A stretch of 5,556 nt of DNA from positions 1-5,556 of the forward strand of contig VGNW01000156.1 of assembly GCA_016865955.1 (NCBI GenBank). Reading direction: 5' to 3'. The position numbers were made by a program, and so were the translations under genes. The DNA is from Chloroflexota bacterium (GTDB lineage: Bacteria; Chloroflexota; Dehalococcoidia; SZUA-161). Every line of letters begins with the position of its first letter. Within the stretch, counting starts at the first letter, position 1. The notes under the pieces are model-generated. The model saw only the letters and a list, made by a program, of their open reading frames with translations, was not told the DNA's origin and made no database searches. Positions 1 through 4,651 of this stretch are shown here, one piece after another.

Positions 1-1
1 T

Positions 2-493
2 ACCCTGAACACTCACTACGCCGAGGTGAACGAGAATGTGTCGGCGTACGCGCTGGACGGGCACCGCCATTTGCCCGAGATAGTGCAGGAGTTGCAGAGG
101 CTGGCGCCGAAGCCTGCGCTGTCGGTCACCTTCCTGCCCCATCTGATACCGATGACGCGCGGCATACTGTCGTCGTGCTACGCCAAGCTGAAGCAGGGCA
201 AGCTGCCCGAGGGCGAAAAAGGGAAGCAGGAGATACGGAAGCTATATCAGGACTTTTACAAGGGCGAGCCGTTTGTTAAAGTGGTGGCTGTGCCGCCGCA
301 GACCAAGCAGACGCTGGGGAGCAACCTCTGCCTGCTCTATCCGACAGTTGACATAAGGACGAACAGGCTTATGGTGATAAGCTGCATCGACAACCTGGTT
401 AAGGGCGGTGCGGGGCAGGCGATACAGAACATGAACCTGATGCTGGGCTTCCCCGAGACCACTGGCCTTGATATGACGGCGGTTTATCCGTAG
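2..493 (+). CDS. argC: N-acetyl-gamma-glutamyl-phosphate reductase, C-terminal part (5' end outside window)
   Basis: ArgC reduces N-acetylglutamyl 5-phosphate with NADPH to N-acetylglutamate semialdehyde, the third step of cytoplasmic arginine/ornithine synthesis. About 163 residues are visible, roughly the last half of a protein normally near 345 residues. The frame is open to the left edge, so the GTG at 26 is internal. Family hallmarks seen: EVNEN...AY...GHRHLPEI (nt 23-82; the HRH at 62-70 contains the catalytic His of the family), then FLPHLIPMTRGI, a GSNLCLLYP stretch, and the C-terminal block NLVKGGAGQAIQNMNLMLGFPE ending at ...AVYP, where ArgC proteins normally end. The 3' end is therefore intact. 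argC is often followed by argJ or argB; here the next gene is an unrelated AT-rich one, so any arginine operon ends or was interrupted here. Identification is secure. Confidence 0.96.
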   Translation, partial: TLNTHYAEVNENVSAYALDGHRHLPEIVQELQRLAPKPALSVTFLPHLIPMTRGILSSCYAKLKQGKLPEGEKGKQEIRKLYQDFYKGEPFVKVVAVPPQTKQTLGSNLCLLYPTVDIRTNRLMVISCIDNLVKGGAGQAIQNMNLMLGFPETTGLDMTAVYP

Positions 494-506
494 TAGGAAC
501 CGTTTT
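480..506 (+). terminator. Weak possible intrinsic terminator overlapping the argC stop
   Basis: CGGTT (480-484) can pair with AACCG (498-502), with an inner CC/GG pair (488-489 with 496-497). A TTTT run follows at 503-506. The stem is short and bulged and the T run is minimal, so this is only a candidate. Its position at the end of argC and the change of base composition right after it are the main arguments. Confidence 0.25.
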
Positions 507-560
507 AGTAAATAGTCAAGTAATCAAGACAGCTGCTGCTTGTGTTGTTGGACGCTTAAA

Positions 561-586
561 TAATATCGGCCAAAATGGCAATATTA
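561..586. repeat. Imperfect inverted repeat directly upstream of the nuclease-like gene
   Basis: TAATATCGGCCA (561-572) faces TGGCAATATTA (576-586) across an AAA spacer. TAATAT and GGCCA/TGGC pair, with one mismatch or bulge in the middle of the arm. It lies between the end of argC and the start codon of the next gene. It could be an operator for a dimeric regulator or an mRNA hairpin in the leader. The left arm TAATAT also resembles a -10 box; a TTGTGT at 540-545 lies 15 nt upstream, a poor -35 with short spacing. No T run follows, so it is not a convincing terminator. Confidence 0.45.
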
Positions 587-594
587 AAATGAAT

Positions 595-598
595 AGGA
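595..598 (+). promoter_or_regulatory. Ribosome binding site favouring a start at 604 or 607
   Basis: AGGA lies 5 nt before ATG 604 and 8 nt before ATG 607. It is downstream of the first in-frame ATG (589), which itself has no purine-rich sequence in front. This argues that translation starts at one of the two adjacent ATG codons (604, 607), not at 589. Confidence 0.5.
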
Positions 599-603
599 AT
601 AAA

Positions 604-1026
604 ATGATGAAAAAATCTAGGCTTTCATACAATACTAATCTTGCCTCTGAGTTTTGGGTTCTTTCTGCACTATATCGACTTGGCGTTGAAGCTCAACTAA
701 CGCTCGGTAACAAAAAGTCCGTAGATATTCGTATCCTTCGGGAATCTGGGGGAAGTTGTACTATTGATGTTAAGGGGGTAGCTGGCCCATACGACTGGCC
801 TGCAGATAACATCAAAATCTTAGACAAGCCAACCCACTTCTACATACTCTTGTCGTTTGAGGGTAAAATATCAGACCCGCTAGTTAGTCCTTCGGTTTGG
901 ATAATACCTTCTGATAAACTAACTCCTTTCTTAAAGCAATTCAAGACGAGAAAAGATGTATATCGTGCGCTCGTGAAGAAGGATGGCGACAAATTTAAGA
1001 ATGCCTGGGGACAACTAAAGGACTAA
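604..1026 (+). CDS. Small stand-alone PD-(D/E)XK nuclease-like protein
   Basis: The protein has about 140 residues (145 if ATG 589 is used). Numbered from 589, it shows a restriction-endonuclease-like core. A first helix carries an acidic residue (ASEFWVLSALYRLG, E21), a strand has D46 in SVDIRI, and after a GG turn comes D60-V-K62 in CTIDVKG, giving the E...D...(D/E)xK pattern. The tail has a FYILLSF strand and a VWIIPSDKL block, typical of short orphan proteins assigned to the PD-(D/E)XK endonuclease or Holliday-junction-resolvase-like superfamily. Metal-dependent DNA cleavage is therefore inferred; target and role are unknown. No methyltransferase or partner gene is adjacent, so it is not a recognisable restriction-modification system. 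The gene is strikingly AT-rich (18/60 G+C at 901-960) beside GC-rich argC, which suggests transfer. The stop lies 5 nt before a large palindromic element. Confidence 0.72.
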   Translation: MMKKSRLSYNTNLASEFWVLSALYRLGVEAQLTLGNKKSVDIRILRESGGSCTIDVKGVAGPYDWPADNIKILDKPTHFYILLSFEGKISDPLVSPSVWIIPSDKLTPFLKQFKTRKDVYRALVKKDGDKFKNAWGQLKD

Positions 1027-1031
1027 TAATT

Positions 1032-1096
1032 TTGCTCGCTGCGGATGTTATCATCCGCAGCCGTATCTCGGGGATGATAACATCCCCGAGGAGCAA
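1032..1096. repeat. Double-hairpin palindromic element able to fold as a three-way junction
   Basis: An outer stem TTGCTC (1032-1037)/GAGCAA (1091-1096) encloses two perfect 10-bp hairpins. Arm A is GCTGCGGATG (1038-1047) with CATCCGCAGC (1052-1061), loop TTAT. Arm B is CTCGGGGATG (1067-1076) with CATCCCCGAG (1081-1090), loop ATAA. A 5-nt linker separates them. The arm cores GGATGTTATCATCC (1043-1056) and GGATGATAACATCC (1072-1085) are exact reverse complements, so the block is two inverted copies of one unit, like a BIME/REP-type mosaic. TTATTTT follows at 1101-1107, so in RNA the block could also act as a terminator or 3'-end stabiliser for the nuclease-like gene. No transposase is present. 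Confidence 0.85.
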
Positions 1097-1109
1097 TAGA
1101 TTATTTTCC

Positions 1110-1168
1110 CTCGCTGTGGATGAATTGGTGGGTTTCGTACTTCCTGGGAAGTACTCCACCCACCCTAC
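1110..1168. repeat. Composite repeat: half of the first hairpin unit joined to a GTGGGT-type hairpin
   Basis: CTCGCTGTGGATG (1110-1122) matches the left half of the hairpin unit seen at 1036-1047 and 3043-3054. It runs through GAATT into a strong hairpin: GGTGGGT (1127-1133)/ACCCACC (1158-1164), an internal loop TTC/TCC, then GTACTTCC (1137-1144)/GGAAGTAC (1147-1154) with a TG loop. CTAC follows. The same architecture recurs at 3084-3115 and 4579-4614. Hairpin repeats of this look are familiar as dispersed intergenic elements in some bacterial genomes, where their short reading frames are often miscalled as genes. Confidence 0.85.
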
Positions 1169-1191
1169 CCATGCTACATATGCCAATAGCG

Positions 1192-3012
1192 ATGAATAAT
1201 AGCCGTCAACACGATGAAGCAGAAGGAAGTCCCACTTCTTCGGCTCACTTGGTGAAACGCCTTGTTCTTGCTCTGGTCATCATCCTTTCAGCGGTTGCCG
1301 GCATGTGCGCTTTCCGGGCACCTGGCGTCGCGCCGGCAACGGCAGCCCCCGACGATTTCTCCGCTGAACGAGCCCTGGTACACGTGCTTGCCATCGCTCA
1401 AGAGCCGCACCCAATGGGTTCGCCGCAGAACGCACGTGTCCGCGACTATATCGTGGAGCAGCTTGACGCGTTGGGCTTGTCGCCGGAAATACAGACAAGT
1501 ACGGTACCTGACTATTTCGGAGTGAGCGAAGACGGCGATGAGGTCACTCTCCATAACATCGTAGTCCGCCTGCCGGGATATGACTCGACAAAAGCCCTGG
1601 CGCTGGTAGGGCACTACGATTCGGTGCCCACTTCATTCGGTGCGAGCGACGATGGTGCAGCAGTCGCCGCCATGCTGGAGACGGCTCGCGCCTTACAGGC
1701 AGGTTCGCCTCTTCGAAACGACGTTATCCTGGTCTTTACGGATGGAGAGGAACCAGGGGACTACCGATATGGTGCAAGAACCTTCGTTGGGCAGCACCGA
1801 TGGGCATCTGATATTGGGCTGGTGCTCAACTTCGAGGCACTCGGCAGCACAGGGCCGTCGGTCATGTTTGAAACCGGGCCGGGAAACGCCGGGCTCATCG
1901 ACCAATTCAGCCAGGCGGCATCATTGCCTGTAGCCTTCTCTTTCATGAACGAGTTGTACAGGCTGGCGGATAAAGAGGGTACCGACTTTATCGCATTTGA
2001 AGAGGCTGGCATTGGCGGGTTCAATTTCGCCTTTTTCTTCGAACGGACTGTCTATCATACCGCGCTGGACAACGCAGAGAATCTGAATCACCGAAGTCTG
2101 CAACACCACGGCAACTATGCGCTGGAGCTCGCCCGCCATTTTGGCAATCTGGACCTCGCCAAAGTGGGGGAAAGCAGTAGTGATGCGGTCTACTTCTCAC
2201 TCTTCGGACTCGCTCTGGTTTCCTATCCGGAAACATGGGCGCTGCCTTCTGCAATTCTGATTGGACTATTATTGATTGGGGGTATTGTATTCGGCGTCAG
2301 AAGAAGGCGATTGACAGTATCAGGCTTTGCTCTCGGCGCCACAGCCTTCATATTGAGTATGATGCTTGCGGTTGTCCTGCTGAGTCTTGCCTGGTGGGGA
2401 ATCGATGAGATCCATCTAAAGTTCCAGACCGTGGTCGAGCCTGTTTACAAAGCCCACTTGCTCCTGGTTGGTTTCCTGGCTCTGACCGTGGTGATAGCCT
2501 GGGCTATCCAGTTGCCATTCCGGAGGAGAGTCGGCAACTTAAACATACTTGTCAGTACCATGTTCTGCTGGTGGCTTGCGTCAATGCCAACCAGTGTTTA
2601 CCTTCCCGGTTTCAGTTATCTCTTCACGTGGCCTCTGTTGTTCAGTTTGCCATTTCTAGGCTGGATTCTCTGGAAAGAACCATCGGCAGGTAACTCATGG
2701 TTGCTTGTGACATTGCTCTCGATTAGTGCAATTCCGGCTTTATTGTTTCTAACACCAGCCATGTACGGGTTATTTCAAGCGTTCGGGGTATCGTCGCCAG
2801 GGTTCTCCGGCTCGCCCTCATTCCCTATCATAGGCCTCTCGATTTTACTCTGGTTCATGCTTCTCGGTCTTCTTGGTGCTCACCTGGAATTCATCGCCGG
2901 CTGGCGAAGGAAGCGGCTGATCGGAGCAGCATTGCTGATTGCCGTAGTCTGCATCCTGGCGGGCAGCCTGGTTCCGGGAATAAGCATCGAGGATTTCGGG
3001 TTGGGTATGTAA
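1192..3012 (+). CDS. Membrane-anchored M28-family zinc metallopeptidase (ERMP1-like), apparently C-terminally short
   Basis: The protein has 606 residues from ATG 1192. A signal anchor (about 22-41, RLVLALVIILSAVAGMCAF) precedes an exported peptidase domain (about 55-325) and about eight more hydrophobic segments (roughly 350-370, 378-402, 420-440, 450-470, 475-494, 502-530, 543-570, 576-596). M28 motifs: GHYDSVP (H141, D143), ASDDG (D153/D154), TDGEEPG (E186 base, E187 zinc), NFEALG (E215) and VYHTALDN (H289); the set of zinc ligands looks complete. NFEA...GPSVMFET and LQHHGNYALELARHFG match the membrane-linked ERMP1/Pff1-like branch, probably peptidases acting outside the cytoplasm. Relatives usually carry a further soluble domain after the last membrane segment; this one stops just after it. 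The frame is open back to ATG 1120, but those 24 codons lie largely in the upstream repeat. No good Shine-Dalgarno precedes 1120, 1171, 1180, 1192 or GTG 1252, so the start is uncertain. Confidence 0.85.
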   Translation: MNNSRQHDEAEGSPTSSAHLVKRLVLALVIILSAVAGMCAFRAPGVAPATAAPDDFSAERALVHVLAIAQEPHPMGSPQNARVRDYIVEQLDALGLSPEIQTSTVPDYFGVSEDGDEVTLHNIVVRLPGYDSTKALALVGHYDSVPTSFGASDDGAAVAAMLETARALQAGSPLRNDVILVFTDGEEPGDYRYGARTFVGQHRWASDIGLVLNFEALGSTGPSVMFETGPGNAGLIDQFSQAASLPVAFSFMNELYRLADKEGTDFIAFEEAGIGGFNFAFFFERTVYHTALDNAENLNHRSLQHHGNYALELARHFGNLDLAKVGESSSDAVYFSLFGLALVSYPETWALPSAILIGLLLIGGIVFGVRRRRLTVSGFALGATAFILSMMLAVVLLSLAWWGIDEIHLKFQTVVEPVYKAHLLLVGFLALTVVIAWAIQLPFRRRVGNLNILVSTMFCWWLASMPTSVYLPGFSYLFTWPLLFSLPFLGWILWKEPSAGNSWLLVTLLSISAIPALLFLTPAMYGLFQAFGVSSPGFSGSPSFPIIGLSILLWFMLLGLLGAHLEFIAGWRRKRLIGAALLIAVVCILAGSLVPGISIEDFGLGM

Positions 3013-3040
3013 ATAGTCCGCAGTAATGGGACAATTTTCT

Positions 3041-3068
3041 GCTCGCTGTGTATGTTATCATCCACAGC
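3041..3068. repeat. Third copy of the TTAT-loop hairpin unit
   Basis: GCTCGCTGTGTATG (3041-3054), loop TTAT, CATCCACAGC (3059-3068). The 10-bp stem has a single mismatch (T3051 against C3062). It matches arm A at 1035-1061 closely, including the preceding GCTC and the TTAT loop, and the base changes in the stem are mostly paired (CTGCGG/CCGCAG there, CTGTG/CACAG here). It starts 28 nt after the peptidase stop. Confidence 0.75.
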
Positions 3069-3083
3069 CACGGAAGGAATTGG

Positions 3084-3115
3084 AGGTCTTCATCCGCCAC
3101 AGGCGGACTCCACCT
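3084..3115. repeat. Diverged second copy of the GTGGGT-type hairpin
   Basis: AGGT (3084-3087)/ACCT (3112-3115) enclose an internal loop (CTTCA/CTCC) and a TCCGCC (3093-3098)/GGCGGA (3102-3107) stem with an ACA loop. A GCTAC tail follows at 3118-3122. It is joined to the preceding hairpin unit through CACGGAAGGAATTGG; the GAATTGG junction is shared with the copy at 1122. The stem sequence differs from the other copies but stays paired, so the fold is conserved rather than the bases. Confidence 0.7.
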
Positions 3116-3138
3116 AAGCTACGTGTGCCGTAAACGTC

Positions 3139-3167
3139 TTGACTAGAATATGGTAACGCACGATAAA
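3139..3167 (+). promoter_or_regulatory. Candidate promoter for the DUF6978/DUF1828 pair (distal)
   Basis: TTGACT (3139-3144) is five of six to the -35 consensus. GATAAA (3162-3167) follows with a 17-nt spacer and is four of six to the -10 consensus. It would give a leader of about 140 nt before the GTG at 3317. Assigned by eye only. Confidence 0.35.
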
Positions 3168-3202
3168 ACCCGACCTCAATATTAAGAAAACTAGAGAGCC
3201 GC

Positions 3203-3232
3203 TTGCTTTCCTATAAGACTTTAATGTATTAT
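3203..3232 (+). promoter_or_regulatory. Candidate promoter for the DUF6978/DUF1828 pair (proximal)
   Basis: TTGCTT (3203-3208) and TATTAT (3227-3232) are separated by 18 nt. The -10 box is good (five of six) and the -35 is poor. The surrounding 3170-3300 stretch is AT-rich non-coding DNA in which I see no gene or RNA. It is an alternative to the candidate at 3139-3167. Confidence 0.25.
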
Positions 3233-3294
3233 TCACTAAAATCGAAATAGAAATCATTTTCTACGCCATACAGTATTCTCAGTATAGAATGAGT

Positions 3295-3306
3295 AAATAC
3301 AGGGGG
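3295..3306 (+). promoter_or_regulatory. Translation-initiation 12-mer, copy 1 (AAATACAGGGGG)
   Basis: AAATACAGGGGG ends 10 nt before the GTG start at 3317. The AGGGGG part can act as a Shine-Dalgarno sequence and decides the GTG start. The identical 12 bases occur at 3738-3749, also exactly 10 nt before the start of the second gene. Confidence 0.7.
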
Positions 3307-3316
3307 CTCTATAATA

Positions 3317-3757
3317 GTGGACATAGATCTAACTCAAGCCGAAGCTGATTCTCTTATAGCACTCCCAAAATATAAAGAGAATGATAATGTATGGCGCTAC
3401 CCTGGTTTGGGAGGTTCAGTTTCAATTCCTCTTATTTCAGTTGACAAACGCGAGAGATTCCTGCTTGATATAAGCCACGGTCAAATTAATTTGAAGAAAG
3501 GTAAGCATCAAAATCGTGCAAGACAGTGTTGTATTTTAGTAAGGCTTGATTTTGGAGGCTCGCCACATCGTAACCCTGACGGTGTAGAAATACAATGCCC
3601 TCATCTCCATTTGTATCGTGAAAATTATGGCGATAAATGGGCAATCCCTGTACCTAGTGATAAATTTTCAGATACAACTAATATCTGGAGAACCTTACAA
3701 GATTTCATGAAATATTGTAATATCGTATTGCCTCCACAAATACAGGGGGGATTCTAG
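3317..3757 (+). CDS. DUF6978-like protein of unknown function, first gene of a coupled pair
   Basis: The protein has 146 residues, a GTG start and no signal peptide or membrane segment. It begins with LTQAEADSLIALPK. A strand-rich middle follows (GSVSIPLISVDKRERFLLDI, 33-52), then an HQNRARQ...LVRLD segment (64-78) and a polar block PHRNPDG (83-89), CPHLHLYRENYGDKWA (94-109). It ends in a FMKYCNI helix (130-136). I recognise this layout from DUF6978, a family without an assigned activity that I recall in mobile regions; the assignment is from memory. The His/Arg/Tyr/Glu-rich central block (H84, R85, H96, H98, Y100, R101, E102) is what a catalytic or metal/nucleic-acid-binding centre could look like; that is inference. 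The gene is AT-rich, lies alone after a 300-nt spacer, and its stop is 2 nt before the next start, so the two are surely cotranscribed. Confidence 0.75.
   Translation: MDIDLTQAEADSLIALPKYKENDNVWRYPGLGGSVSIPLISVDKRERFLLDISHGQINLKKGKHQNRARQCCILVRLDFGGSPHRNPDGVEIQCPHLHLYRENYGDKWAIPVPSDKFSDTTNIWRTLQDFMKYCNIVLPPQIQGGF
3738..3749 (+). promoter_or_regulatory. Translation-initiation 12-mer, copy 2 (AAATACAGGGGG)
   Basis: This lies inside the last codons of the first gene and serves as the ribosome binding site for ATG 3760 (a further G at 3750 extends the G run). Sequence and distance to the start codon are the same as for copy 1 at 3295-3306. Confidence 0.7.
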
Positions 3758-3759
3758 CA

Positions 3760-4524
3760 ATGATAGATGAAATCAAAACTCTGCTAGATAATTATATTTC
3801 TTGGCTTAGAGATAAGACGACATTGCGCCAAGTTGAGGATTGGGTTGAAATTACTACCCCTTACTTGGACAGACATAACGACCTATTACAGATATATGCC
3901 AGACGGTCAGACTCCGGCTATATTCTCACTGACGATGGCTATATTATCGATGACTTAGAGCAATCCGGGTGCAAACTTGAAACTCCTAAAAGGCAAGCAC
4001 TTCTAAAAATGACCATAAATGGCTTTGGTGTCCAATTAAATGAAAAACGTCTTGAGATTCGTGCATCATATGAGAATTTTGCGCTTCGCAAACATAACCT
4101 TTTACAGGCTATGCTATCAGTAAACGATTTGTTCTATTTGGCAGAACCACTGGTATCGACCTTATTTTTTGAAGATGTAGTATCTTGGCTCGAACTTAGT
4201 GAAATTCGTTACACACCTCAGGTAAAATTCACTGGGAAAACCGGGTATGACCATTTGTTTGATTTCGTCATACCTAAATCCCGCTTAAAACCTGAACGTA
4301 TTTTACGTGCGATTAATCGTCCTAGCAAAGATACAGCACAAGCACTTGTTTTCGCTTGGATAGACACTAGAGAAGTGCGCCCATCTGAATCAGTAGCATA
4401 CGCATTATTGAACGATACAGAACGTCCAGTATCGCCAGACGTAATTGAAGCCCTTAGAAGCTACGAAGTCAATCCCGTTCCTTGGAGTAACCGAGATTCT
4501 GTTAGAGAAGAGTTCGCCGCATAA
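3760..4524 (+). CDS. DUF1828/DUF1829 two-domain protein, second gene of a coupled pair
   Basis: The protein has 254 residues and looks cytoplasmic. Its N-terminal part (about 5-125) looks like DUF1828: a WLRDKTTLRQVEDWVEITTPYLDRHND lead-in, then IYARRSDSGYILTDDGYIIDDLEQSG (45-70) and NGFGVQLNEKRLEIRA (87-102). Its C-terminal part (about 145-240) looks like DUF1829: VKFTGKTGYDHLFDFVIPKS (155-174), ILRAINRP, then ALVFAWIDTREVRPSES (195-211) and YALLNDT. Both are Pfam families of unknown function, here fused as they often are. The strand-borne acidic residues D164/D168 and D202 loosely recall a restriction-endonuclease-like fold, but no clear (D/E)xK is seen, so this is speculative. It starts 2 nt after the DUF6978-like gene with a strong G-rich ribosome binding site, implying an operon with matched expression. 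It is AT-rich (24/60 G+C at 4141-4200). A toxin-antitoxin or defence-type role is possible but unproven. Confidence 0.8.
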   Translation: MIDEIKTLLDNYISWLRDKTTLRQVEDWVEITTPYLDRHNDLLQIYARRSDSGYILTDDGYIIDDLEQSGCKLETPKRQALLKMTINGFGVQLNEKRLEIRASYENFALRKHNLLQAMLSVNDLFYLAEPLVSTLFFEDVVSWLELSEIRYTPQVKFTGKTGYDHLFDFVIPKSRLKPERILRAINRPSKDTAQALVFAWIDTREVRPSESVAYALLNDTERPVSPDVIEALRSYEVNPVPWSNRDSVREEFAA

Positions 4525-4578
4525 AATATTTGCCTTAAATCTAAGCTTGAACCTAATTTAAAGAACGGTTCCGGTGTG

Positions 4579-4614
4579 GTGGGTTTCGTCCTTCTTGAGA
4601 AGGACTCCACCCAC
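4579..4614. repeat. Third copy of the GTGGGT-type hairpin, between convergent genes
   Basis: GTGGGT (4579-4584)/ACCCAC (4609-4614), internal loop TTC/TCC, inner stem GTCCTTCT (4588-4595)/AGAAGGAC (4598-4605), loop TG, then GCTACA. The outer stem, internal loop and TG loop match the copy at 1127-1164, and the inner stem carries compensatory changes. It sits between the convergent DUF1828-like and thiolase genes and could stop or protect transcripts from both sides, although neither side has a T run. Confidence 0.85.
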
Positions 4615-4651
4615 GCTACAAGCTCTTGAATTCATTATAAAACGCACGTCC

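Noticed and set aside
561..586. Inverted repeat as a terminator of argC
   Set aside because: No T run follows the stem on the + strand, and it is placed right at the start of the next gene, which fits a leader or operator better.
995..1186. Minus-strand open frame of 63 codons
   Set aside because: It lies almost wholly in the palindromic repeats (AWVGWVEYFPGSTKPT is the reverse reading of the hairpin) and has no family features.
1262..2254. Several overlapping open frames on both strands inside the peptidase gene
   Set aside because: These are shadows of a well-supported M28 peptidase; their translations show no domain-like patterns.
3271..3290. CAGTAT direct repeat and ATTCT/AGAAT inverted repeat around a TATAGA box upstream of the DUF6978-like gene
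   Set aside because: It is short, in AT-rich DNA and without a good -35; chance is a sufficient explanation, though it could be a small operator.
1032..4614. Repeats considered as a CRISPR array
   Set aside because: Copies are far apart, differ in sequence, are themselves hairpins and have genes between them; there are no regular spacers or cas genes.
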